A stretch of DNA of 5,475 nt from Pseudomonadota bacterium (GTDB lineage: Bacteria; Pseudomonadota; Gammaproteobacteria; Acidiferrobacterales; UBA6901). The stretch lies in NCBI GenBank assembly GCA_021785795.1, contig JAJYEK010000220.1, forward strand, positions 1-5,475, in the 5' to 3' direction. Both the position numbers and the translations under genes were made by a program. Below are positions 1 to 5,475 of the stretch, in pieces. Under the pieces are notes generated by a model that saw only the letters and a program-made list of their open reading frames with translations, made no database searches and was not told the DNA's origin. Each line of letters begins with the position of its first letter. The first letter of the stretch is position 1.

Positions 1-124
1 GATTCTGCGCCGCGTTAATGGGAGAGAGACCGCCATCCGGTTCAAGTACGGCCAGGTCGAAGACGGCGAACATCTCGCACAAAACATCGTCCTGCAGGCG
101 GGCGACGTAGTGGTGGTACCTTAA
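1..124 (+). CDS. Polysaccharide export protein, SLBB/Wza type (C-terminal fragment)
   Basis: Reading from base 2, an open frame of 40 codons runs in from the left edge and stops at TAA 122-124. The residues include ILRRVNGRETAIRF, then NIVLQAGDVVVVP immediately before the stop. A basic strand, an N-[IL]-x-L-x-x-GD turn and a terminal V-V-V-P is the usual ending of SLBB-domain export proteins of the Wza/BexD/EpsE kind. Those proteins are outer-membrane or periplasmic and form the exit channel for capsule or exopolysaccharide. Only the final SLBB portion is visible, so the signal peptide, lipobox and Poly_export domain cannot be checked. The EPS genes that follow support the call. I cannot tell an exosortase-associated subtype from an ordinary capsule export protein from this fragment. 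Confidence 0.8.
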   Translation, partial: ILRRVNGRETAIRFKYGQVEDGEHLAQNIVLQAGDVVVVP

Positions 125-193
125 AGAAGAACTCCGGGACCATCCCGCCCGTGCCCGCATCCATGATTCCGATGCCGCGTCAGGCGGCCGTAA

Positions 194-209
194 CGGGTAC
201 CAGATTGCA
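194..209 (+). promoter_or_regulatory. Possible sigma-54 promoter upstream of the barrel gene
   Basis: The sequence CGGGTACCAGATTGCA has GG at 195-196 and GC at 207-208, exactly the GG-N10-GC spacing of sigma-54 promoters. The -12 half (TTGCA) is a full match to consensus; the -24 half (CGGGTA against TGGCAC) keeps little beyond the GG. It ends 53 bp before the GTG start at 263, a sensible distance. Sigma-54 control is known for some exosortase-linked EPS and PEP-CTERM genes, which makes the match more plausible. GG-N10-GC is common by chance, so this is only a candidate. Confidence 0.25.
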
Positions 210-262
210 ACACCCTGCACGGACCAGACACCAACACTCAGAACGCCTCGGCGATTGATCCA

Positions 263-1612
263 GTGGCTGCAACACTTCCATCCTGGGTCAGACTCTGCTT
301 GATGCTGGCACTTTGCTGCGCCGGTCTGCTCGTGCCAGCGCTATCCGCTGCCACGGAATATTCCGCGACACCATCGATATCATTCCAGCTGCAGCATGAC
401 AGCAATCTGCTGCTGACGTCTCAGCCTCATCAGTCCGTCACCGGGCTTACCATCGCTCCTCATATTGATTTGAGCGCCGCACAGGCCAACTGGAACATCA
501 CCGGAAGCGTCGATTTGCGCGGACATCGCTACTCGGGGCAAAGCAGTCTCAACGGCAACGACCAGGCCTACAATCTCTCCTCCCTCTATCAAACACAGCG
601 GAACACCTTTCAGCTGAATGGCGGCTATGCCAGTGAGGCAGTGACGGCGAGTTCCATCTTCAGTCCGGACATCGGCCTGGTATCGGCCCAGACCCAGAGA
701 ATCACGCGAAGCGTGAACCCTTCCTGGACCTGGCAGATGACTGAGCGCACGCATTTGGAGATCAACTACCAGTCCGGCCTTATATCCTATGAATATTCGC
801 CAAATTCATCCCTCATCGACTATACCACCCGCGATGGGACAGCCACTCTCTCATACCAGTGGTCTCCTCAGGACCAGCTAACGGTACAGCTCGACCGAAG
901 CTACTTCACGGTACCACAGGAGATGCCATCGCAACTGGGACAGCCAGCGTACACGTCGTTCTTTGGCGCCCTGTATCCGAATCCCCGGGTGCTAAGCAAT
1001 ACCTCTACCACCGACAGCCTGGTCATGGGATGGTCGCATTCCTTTTCTCAGACCTTGAGTACCAGCCTTTCGGCCGGCGCAAGACAAACCAATTCAGACA
1101 GCACCGTGCAGACCTGCACCGCAAGCACTACACCTACATTCAATTTCATCACGGGCCAGTTTGTCGGGACCTGCAGTCAGACCGCGAATACGTCCTATTC
1201 CTATAAAAGCAATGGCTATCTATACAACGCGCAGATCAGCAAGCGGTTCGAGCTGACTGGCCTCAACCTGGCCCTGGGCCGGCAGGTCACGCCCAGCGCG
1301 ATCGGTACCCAGGTGCAGATGGATTCGGTGGACCTCGGAATAAACCACAAGCTCTCGGAGCGGCTTAATGCCGACCTGACTTTGGCCGGTTACCGGGTTC
1401 GGTCCATCGGCAATGCTGTGTCGACTCTGACCGATGAAAACTATGAATTGGCGTCAACTGACCTGAGCTGGCGTTGGACCCGGCGGCTTACAGTTCAGAC
1501 CGGATATCGGTATATCACCCTGAAATTCCTGAACAACAACATAAGAGCCCATAACAATACGGTCTACCTCAGGATCGAGTATGCCTGGCGTCGTTTTTCA
1601 ATTTCCAGATAG
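263..1612 (+). CDS. Outer-membrane beta-barrel protein of an EPS locus
   Basis: The product is 449 aa with a Sec signal peptide: R10, then a hydrophobic core at about 11-27, with likely cleavage after A29 or A30. The mature protein is rich in S, T, N, Q, Y and W and shows many alternating polar/hydrophobic strands ending in aromatic residues, for example around 77-90, 163-178, 193-210, 251-273, 355-379 and 396-419. That is the look of a transmembrane beta-barrel. The early motif QLQHDSNLLLT followed by a 'tiAPhidLs' stretch resembles the barrel proteins of EPS/exosortase loci (BBP2, EpsL or TIGR03016-like; from memory, not searched). Such proteins probably help polysaccharide across the outer membrane. 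The start is GTG; the frame is closed upstream by TAA 191-193 and no good Shine-Dalgarno is seen. ATG 302 is an alternative but would remove the charged n-region. C285 and C304 lie in a probable surface loop. Exact family is uncertain; barrel nature is fairly sure. Confidence 0.8.
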   Translation: MAATLPSWVRLCLMLALCCAGLLVPALSAATEYSATPSISFQLQHDSNLLLTSQPHQSVTGLTIAPHIDLSAAQANWNITGSVDLRGHRYSGQSSLNGNDQAYNLSSLYQTQRNTFQLNGGYASEAVTASSIFSPDIGLVSAQTQRITRSVNPSWTWQMTERTHLEINYQSGLISYEYSPNSSLIDYTTRDGTATLSYQWSPQDQLTVQLDRSYFTVPQEMPSQLGQPAYTSFFGALYPNPRVLSNTSTTDSLVMGWSHSFSQTLSTSLSAGARQTNSDSTVQTCTASTTPTFNFITGQFVGTCSQTANTSYSYKSNGYLYNAQISKRFELTGLNLALGRQVTPSAIGTQVQMDSVDLGINHKLSERLNADLTLAGYRVRSIGNAVSTLTDENYELASTDLSWRWTRRLTVQTGYRYITLKFLNNNIRAHNNTVYLRIEYAWRRFSISR

Positions 1613-1843
1613 TTATTAATGGCTTATAAACTAATAATACATCAGTAAAGCATGGTCATTCGAGAAAAGCAGGAAGGCCTGATAGAATGAACCTGCTGGC
1701 CAGATGCCCTATAACCGTCCCTTACGATGAAAAAAGCTATACAGAGGTACGGGGAAAATAACCAGAAGATCTGGCCTGAGTGCGCGCCAAGCATTGATCG
1801 GACGCGTAAGGATAGCGAGGAGACAAGAGGTGCCCCATCTTTA

Positions 1844-1868
1844 ACATCTCTAGCCGTAACCTAGATGT
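1844..1868. repeat. Bulged inverted repeat (possible RNA hairpin)
   Basis: ACATCT (1844-1849) is the exact reverse complement of AGATGT (1863-1868). AG 1852-1853 can pair with CT 1861-1862 inside it, giving eight base pairs with a two-base bulge (1850-1851) and a seven-base loop, CCGTAAC. CCCC 1833-1836 and GGGG 1879-1882 could close an outer stem around it. There is no T-tract, so it does not look like an intrinsic terminator. It may be a structural part of the leader before the Wzz gene, or chance. Confidence 0.3.
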
Positions 1869-2106
1869 CCCACAAACCGGGGTTGTACCATCATGGCTAT
1901 ACGGATGGCATTCTTGCCGATGGAATATGGAAATGATGAAGCAATCAGTGGGGTTCAATGGGAGCGGGCGGAACAAGGCGGGTGGGCCTTTCGGCGTTAC
2001 GGACCATAGAGCAATCAAGGTGGTTGCGCCTGGTGGCCGGGACTGGCTTCACAAGAGGCAGGCCTTTGCATAGATCCTGTGCAACTCCGCATTGAGTCCG
2101 CCATGT

Positions 2107-2205
2107 ATGAGCAGCATCGAACTGGGACGCGCTAAGCAGGACACCTCGGCAATACGGCGTCAGATCGTAGCAACTCCTGCAGTTATGAATGGGCGAAGGG
2201 TATGA
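2107..2205 (+). CDS. Possible 32-aa ORF overlapping the Wzz start
   Basis: From ATG 2107 a frame of 32 codons (beginning MSSIELGRAKQD, ending MNGRRV) stops at TGA 2203-2205. It overlaps the Wzz ATG by four bases (ATGA), the classic arrangement for translational coupling. The Wzz gene has only an AAGGG one base before its ATG, too close for a normal ribosome-binding site, so coupling would explain its initiation. Against this, the ORF has no clear Shine-Dalgarno of its own, resembles no family I know, and is short enough to be chance. An internal ATG at 2185 would give a six-residue leader with the same overlap. Confidence 0.15.
   Translation: MSSIELGRAKQDTSAIRRQIVATPAVMNGRRV
2123..2138 (+). 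promoter_or_regulatory. Possible sigma-54 promoter upstream of the Wzz gene
   Basis: TGGGACGCGCTAAGCA has GG at 2124-2125 and GC at 2136-2137, the GG-N10-GC spacing of sigma-54 promoters. Here the -24 half is good (TGGGAC, five of six to TGGCAC) and the -12 half is partial (AAGCA against TTGCA). It ends 63 bp before the Wzz ATG. If used, transcription would start inside the 32-aa ORF at 2107-2205, which would argue against that ORF. A single match of this quality can occur by chance. Confidence 0.2.
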
Positions 2206-3956
2206 ACGAAGAAGCGATTGAACCAACCAGAGACCTGATCGATTACCTCGCCGGCTTGCGCCGTCGGCGCAAGGGGATCATATTGATTTCGCTGATCCTG
2301 CTGGTCAGCACCGTAGTCGTGACGTTCCTGATCCCGCCAGTATACCGCTCGTCCGCCACGATCCTGATTGAGGAACAGGAGATCCCCAAAGACCTGATTC
2401 GCTCAACAATCACCGCCTACGCCTGGCAACGCATCCAGACCATCAGCCAAAGGGTGCAAACACGCTCGAACCTTCTTCACCTGATTCACAAGTTCGGCCT
2501 GTACCCGAACAAGCGCCGCAGGGATACATCCGAAGAGCTTGTCAAGCAGATGCGCCGTGACATCAGGCTCAAGGCGATCACTGCCAAGGTGATTGATCCG
2601 GCCACAGGTCAGCCGCGACCGGCTACGATTGCATTCAAACTGTCCTATGATGGCTCGACACCCTTCATTGCACAGAAAGTCGACAATGAGCTGACCACAC
2701 TTTATCTGAACGAGAATCTCAAAAGCCGCACCGAGCAGGCAACAAACACCTACAAGTTTTTGACCAACGAAACGCAGAAGCTACAGACGCACATCACTCA
2801 TCTCGAAGCGAAGATCGCTACCTTCAAGGAAAAACACCTCAATAGCCTACCGGACCTGCAACAGCTCAATCTGCAGCTCCTGGACAGGAACCAGAATGAC
2901 CTGATTGAAACCGACAACGAACTACGTTCGCTGCAGGATCGCAAGACATTCCTGGAGGGTCAGCTCGCCCAGATCGACCCGAATATGCCCGCGATCGGTT
3001 CGGATGGACGCCCAATCCTGGATCCGCAGAGTCAGCTTGAGACACTTGAGACCGAGTATGCGACCAAACGTGCCAAGTATTATCCCGATTATCCTGACGT
3101 CATCCGACTCAGGCGTGAAATTGCCTCCCTGAAAAAACAGATCGGAGGCGTTTCGGACCTACAGGCACAGGCCAAGGAAGCTACTAGCCTGAAAGCGAAG
3201 CTGGCAGCTGAACGGACCAAATACTCGGACAGCTACCCGGATGTCGTGAAACTCAAGGCGGAACTGTCGGCGCTGCAGGCACGTATGAAAAAGGAGGCGT
3301 CGGAACCCCAGGCGCCGCCCGAAAAGCCGCAAAACCCTGCATATCTTACGCTAAGCGCCGAACTCCAGGGCGTCAAGAGCCGGATTACGACCACAACCAG
3401 ACAACTTGCCCAGCTGCGAACCAAAAATGCCAATTTCGAGAAGTACCTTGCGGAAACCCCAGCGGTACAGCGCAAATACCGCGACCTGCGGCGTGATTAC
3501 GAGAACTCGCAAGAGCAGTACCTCAAACTCAAGAGCAAGCAGATGGACGCCCGGATCGGTGAACAGATGGAAAAAGACCAGGAGGGTGAACGTCTTTCGC
3601 TGATTGATCCGCCGGACCTGCCACAGAAACCGGCGAAACCTAATCGCGTCGCCATCATCATTATCGGCTTCATGTTTTCCCTTGGCGGCGGCATAGGTTA
3701 CGCCGCGATTGCAGAAAACCTGGATAAATCGGTCCACAGTACTCGCGACCTAACGACGCTCTTTGGAGAAACTCCGCTTTCCGTGATCCCTTACATCGAA
3801 AACAGCACTGACCATGCCCGTCGCCAGCAGCACAGGAAACTGGCACGGATCTCGGTACTGGTAGGGCTAATCGCCGTCGTTTTGCTGGTCCAGTTCCTGT
3901 GGATTCCATGGGATATACTATGGTTCAAAGGGTTGCGGATTATTTCCGAGTTCTAG
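2202..3956 (+). CDS. Wzz/GumC-type polysaccharide chain-length determinant
   Basis: The product is 584 aa and should sit in the inner membrane as the periplasmic co-polymerase that sets EPS chain length with a partner kinase. An N-terminal cytoplasmic stretch (DLIDYLAGLRRRRK, 11-24) leads into TM1 at about 25-44 and the Wzz motif PPVYRSSATILIEEQ (45-59). A long periplasmic region follows with coiled-coil helices at about 175-255, 280-365 and 385-460. A GNVR-like segment (AVQRKYRDLRRDYENSQEQY, 421-440) and the proline-rich IDPPDLPQKPAKPNR (468-482) precede TM2 at about 483-503. The cytoplasmic linker has the kinase-adaptor pattern AENLDKSVHSTRDL, and a third hydrophobic segment occurs at about 550-570, ending PWDILWF. 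At 584 aa it is longer than typical Wzz (about 330) and somewhat longer than EPS-locus GumC/TIGR03007 proteins (about 500). It carries two copies of a YPDV coiled-coil motif. No kinase domain is fused; the separate kinase gene starts 155 bp downstream. The exact subfamily is not certain. Confidence 0.92.
   Translation: MNEEAIEPTRDLIDYLAGLRRRRKGIILISLILLVSTVVVTFLIPPVYRSSATILIEEQEIPKDLIRSTITAYAWQRIQTISQRVQTRSNLLHLIHKFGLYPNKRRRDTSEELVKQMRRDIRLKAITAKVIDPATGQPRPATIAFKLSYDGSTPFIAQKVDNELTTLYLNENLKSRTEQATNTYKFLTNETQKLQTHITHLEAKIATFKEKHLNSLPDLQQLNLQLLDRNQNDLIETDNELRSLQDRKTFLEGQLAQIDPNMPAIGSDGRPILDPQSQLETLETEYATKRAKYYPDYPDVIRLRREIASLKKQIGGVSDLQAQAKEATSLKAKLAAERTKYSDSYPDVVKLKAELSALQARMKKEASEPQAPPEKPQNPAYLTLSAELQGVKSRITTTTRQLAQLRTKNANFEKYLAETPAVQRKYRDLRRDYENSQEQYLKLKSKQMDARIGEQMEKDQEGERLSLIDPPDLPQKPAKPNRVAIIIIGFMFSLGGGIGYAAIAENLDKSVHSTRDLTTLFGETPLSVIPYIENSTDHARRQQHRKLARISVLVGLIAVVLLVQFLWIPWDILWFKGLRIISEF
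3057..3287 (+). repeat. Duplicated coiled-coil motif inside the Wzz protein
   Basis: Residues 286-314 (bases 3057-3143) and 334-362 (3201-3287) align without gaps at a 48-residue offset. Eleven of 29 positions are identical, including KY, YPDV, L, E and L (KYYPDYPDVIRL against KYSDSYPDVVKL). The Y-x-x-x-[YH]-P-[DE]-V pattern is a known conserved element of the periplasmic helices of long Wzz/GumC proteins. The DNA copies have diverged, so this is an old protein-level repeat rather than a recent duplication. Confidence 0.65.
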
Positions 3957-4097
3957 ACGGCCTACGCGCCCGCGCCCACACCTAGACAATGGCGGAACCT
4001 TGGACTGTGCCCTGTCGACTGTTCTATAAACATGGTTAACAGGATCGTCACTGCATACAGGCATGCTGCGTGGCGTCTTTCAAATCATATGCAATCC

Positions 4098-4101
4098 GGA
4101 G
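4098..4101 (+). promoter_or_regulatory. Ribosome-binding site deciding the kinase start
   Basis: GGAG lies ten bases before ATG 4112. It favours this ATG over the in-frame GTG at 4070, which would add 14 residues and has no such site before it. Confidence 0.55.
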
Positions 4102-4111
4102 TCGATTGAAT

Positions 4112-5041
4112 ATGGAACGTATCAAGCAGGCGCTGGAAAAAGCGCGTGAAGAACGGGTCAACATGGGTGGCACACCTGCCACATTCGCTGCTGCCGAGGG
4201 AGTCGCCCCCGCCGGGCAGATCATGTACACCCATACCCGCACCGAAGAGGTTCCGGTAAAATTTCTGCGCGAGATGCGCGTCATCACCGCGGTTGAGCCG
4301 GGTGGGTTCACCGACGCCTATGCAATCCTGCGAACCCAAGTACTTCAGCGTCTACGCGAAAAGCAGTGGAATGCGCTGGCGATAACAAGCGCCGGCACCC
4401 ATGAGGGTAAAACCGTTACTGCGATTAATCTGGCCATCAGTCTGGCAAAGGAAGTGGACTACACAGTGCTGCTGGTTGATGCAGACCTACGCAACCCGAA
4501 CATACACAGCTATTTCGGAATCAATCCGGCACGCGGACTAAGCGACTATCTGACAGAGGACGTGCCACTTTCGGACCTGCTTATTCATCCATCTGGCATC
4601 GGACGATTCGTCATTCTCCCCGGCGGACGCCCGCTGGAGCATTCTTCCGAAATGCTCAATTCGCCAAAAATGGCCCGACTGGTGGAAGAACTGAAAACCC
4701 GCTACAGTTCACGCATAGTTCTGTTCGATCTGCCTCCGCTGCTGTCCACCGCCGACACCCTGGCTTTTTCACCCTATGTCGATGCGGCGCTGCTCGTAGT
4801 CGAAGAAGGGCGTACGTCGGCACACGAGATCGAACGCGCAACTGAGCTGCTGGTTCAGAACACCAACCTCATTGGCACTGTGTTAAACAAATCGCAGTCA
4901 GCTGCTAGGTCTGCCGGGCGGCAGTATGCGCCCTGGTCTGACAGCAATTCTGGCCGCCTGCCCGATGATCGATTGCTCAGTACCATCAGAATGAGGCTCC
5001 GGGCATGGAGCGGTCGCCTGCTTAGGAAGATACGCAACTGA
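4112..5041 (+). CDS. CpsD/BY-kinase family P-loop ATPase (EPS tyrosine autokinase-like)
   Basis: The product is 309 aa from ATG 4112, beginning MERIKQALEKAREER, a usual opening for EPS-locus kinases of this family. Walker A is AGTHEGKT (94-101), Walker A' is VLLVDADLRNP (119-129), with the second aspartate conserved, and Walker B is IVLFDLPP (202-209). PGGRP (170-174) and the closing VLNKS (257-261) are also typical of the family. The protein should act on the cytoplasmic face with the Wzz protein encoded upstream, cycling between phosphorylated and free forms to drive chain-length control. Two points are unusual. The tail after VLNKS has a single tyrosine (Y272), not the usual C-terminal tyrosine cluster, and ends in a basic amphipathic stretch (RMRLRAWSGRLLRKIRN). 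The oligomerisation motif EX2RX2R is degenerate (DAYAILR, 68-74). It may thus be an ATPase with little or no tyrosine autophosphorylation. ParA-like ATPases are the alternative, but VDADLRNP and the context favour the EPS family. Confidence 0.9.
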   Translation: MERIKQALEKAREERVNMGGTPATFAAAEGVAPAGQIMYTHTRTEEVPVKFLREMRVITAVEPGGFTDAYAILRTQVLQRLREKQWNALAITSAGTHEGKTVTAINLAISLAKEVDYTVLLVDADLRNPNIHSYFGINPARGLSDYLTEDVPLSDLLIHPSGIGRFVILPGGRPLEHSSEMLNSPKMARLVEELKTRYSSRIVLFDLPPLLSTADTLAFSPYVDAALLVVEEGRTSAHEIERATELLVQNTNLIGTVLNKSQSAARSAGRQYAPWSDSNSGRLPDDRLLSTIRMRLRAWSGRLLRKIRN

Positions 5042-5058
5042 TCCAAATTCGGTGGATC
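5040..5058 (+). other. Small hairpin over the kinase stop codon
   Basis: GATCCA (5040-5045) and TGGATC (5053-5058) form a six-base-pair inverted repeat with a seven-base loop, AATTCGG. It overlaps the TGA at 5039-5041. No T-run follows, so it is at best a weak or factor-assisted end signal, or an RNA-stabilising hairpin. The rest of 5059-5255 shows no gene, only ORFs under about 35 codons. Confidence 0.25.
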
Positions 5059-5250
5059 CTCTGACTAAACTGCGCCTATATTTAGGTCATTCGGAATAAT
5101 GGCCTACACCTGTCGGCAGGGCCAGCCGCATTCCGGCATCACGGCAAACACTGACGCTTGAGCCGCCGATTGTGATAATGAATATCCGGCACAGAGAGAC
5201 ACTTTGAATTCAATGGGTCACGGCAATCATGGAGAAAATGATCAATTAGC

Positions 5251-5475
5251 TAGGACTAGTGGACTGTACCAATTGATTCGGTAGTGATTCTTTTCGAAGA
5301 ATCGAAATACTTCCACTTCACGGGCCTGGGTTGCTTGTTGTAGTGGCAGATATATCGCATGAGCTTTCGCTTGAGATCGGGCAGCGAGGTAAAGACGCCA
5401 CGGGCGATGACGTCGCGCTCAATCTTGGCGAACCACAGTTCCACCTGGTTGAGCCACGATGAATACGTGGGGGTG
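5251..5475 (-). mobile_element. IS630-family insertion sequence, transposase 3' end only
   Basis: The right part of the window is the 3'-terminal portion of an IS630-type element; the rest lies beyond base 5475. IS630 elements insert at TA dinucleotides. The element boundary should lie within a few bases past the transposase stop at 5256, and TA occurs at 5247-5248, 5251-5252 and 5257-5258, in a CTAGGACTAG context. The inverted-repeat end is probably the sequence around GGACTGTACCAATTGATTC, but the other end is not visible, so the exact boundary is a guess. Confidence 0.6.
5256..5475 (-). CDS. IS630-family DDE transposase (C-terminal fragment)
   Basis: On the - strand, 72 codons read in from the right edge and stop at TAG (bases 5258-5256). 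The fragment begins TPTYSSWLNQVELWFAKIER. This is the third catalytic block of IS630/Tc1-type DDE transposases, in which the acidic residue is the E of NQVELWF (bases 5439-5441). It continues with a helix and a KRKLMRYICHYNKQPRPVKW segment, then ends RITTESIGTVH, a normal C-terminus for this group, so the 3' end looks intact. The first two catalytic aspartates and the helix-turn-helix lie outside the window, so activity cannot be judged. The GTG at the V of VELWF is an internal valine codon, not a start. It converges on the EPS kinase gene. Confidence 0.9.
   Translation of the reverse strand, partial: TPTYSSWLNQVELWFAKIERDVIARGVFTSLPDLKRKLMRYICHYNKQPRPVKWKYFDSSKRITTESIGTVH

Larger units (their letters stand above)
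1613..2201 (+). other. 589-bp gap without a recognised gene
   Basis: This stretch separates the barrel gene from the Wzz gene. All forward frames are broken by stops, and I recognised no protein, tRNA, rRNA or known RNA family. The first 30 bases after the barrel stop are AT-rich (TTATTAAT, TAATAATAC). Inverted repeats are present: GGCCAGAT 1698-1705 with ATCTGGCC 1769-1776, CCAG 1762-1765 with CTGG 1771-1774, and a bulged hairpin at 1844-1868. No GC hairpin followed by a T-run is seen, so there is no clear intrinsic terminator. Three short forward ORFs occur: 1687-1761 (24 aa), 1893-2009 (38 aa) and 2107-2205 (32 aa). Two 93-codon reverse frames start with TTG and look like chance. The gap could be a long regulatory leader, an RNA gene, or the decayed remains of an inserted element. 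Confidence 0.6.

Noticed and set aside
135..147. Hairpin CGGGA-CCA-TCCCG after the export protein as a terminator
   Set aside because: The stem is only five base pairs with a three-base loop and no T-run follows.
302..304. ATG 302 as the barrel protein start
   Set aside because: It would remove the arginine-containing n-region of the signal peptide and has no better ribosome-binding site than GTG 263.
380..754. Reverse-strand 124-codon frame inside the barrel gene, and similar frames inside the Wzz and kinase genes
   Set aside because: They are shadows of well-supported genes on the + strand, with no recognisable protein features.
1780..1900. Possible group II intron 5' end (GTGCGCGCC-like start)
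   Set aside because: No domain V hairpin, no reverse-transcriptase coding and no matching 3' end are visible; the resemblance is too slight.
1893..2009. 38-codon forward ORF (MAIRMAFLPMEYGNDE...)
   Set aside because: It resembles no family I know and has only a GGGG ten bases upstream as a possible ribosome site. It is too short to separate from chance, so it is mentioned only in the gap description.
1737..2226. Two overlapping 93-codon reverse-strand frames (1737-2018 and 1945-2226) in the gap
   Set aside because: Both start with TTG, overlap each other in different frames, have no ribosome-binding site that I could see, and have a P/R/C/H-rich composition unlike the neighbouring proteins; one runs into the Wzz start.
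4000..4030. Sigma-70-like promoter TTGGAC / TATAAA before the kinase
   Set aside because: The spacing is 19 bases, too long, and the -35 match is weak.

Overview
The window reads as part of an exopolysaccharide (EPS) synthesis and export locus of a Gram-negative bacterium. It is probably a beta- or gammaproteobacterium, judging by the gene set, the moderately GC-rich composition and an outer-membrane barrel protein with a signal peptide. In order on the + strand there are four genes: the last 40 codons of an SLBB-type outer-membrane polysaccharide export protein (1-124), a secreted beta-barrel outer-membrane protein (263-1612), a Wzz/GumC-type chain-length determinant (2202-3956) and a CpsD/BY-kinase-type P-loop ATPase (4112-5041). 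This set (export lipoprotein, barrel, Wzz, separate kinase) resembles loci associated with exosortase/PEP-CTERM systems. No exosortase, PEP-CTERM or glycosyltransferase gene lies in the window, so that link is an inference.

The proteins probably act together. The inner-membrane Wzz protein and its cytoplasmic ATPase would control polymerisation and chain length, and the export protein and barrel would form or assist the exit through the periplasm and outer membrane. The genes are co-directional but loosely spaced: 138 bp before the barrel gene, 589 bp between barrel and Wzz, and 155 bp between Wzz and kinase. The 589-bp gap has no convincing gene but does contain inverted repeats and a few short ORFs. 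Sigma-54-like GG-N10-GC elements lie before the barrel gene and before the Wzz gene; both are only candidates.

The right edge holds the 3' end of an IS630-family transposase gene on the - strand (5256-5475), running out of the window. A 214-bp stretch without a recognisable gene separates it from the kinase. The insertion sequence therefore sits directly next to the EPS genes and may have cut or displaced whatever followed.

Nothing here is clearly a new system. The points most worth a second look are the kinase's lack of a C-terminal tyrosine cluster, the long structured gap before the Wzz gene, and a possible short coupled ORF overlapping the Wzz start codon.
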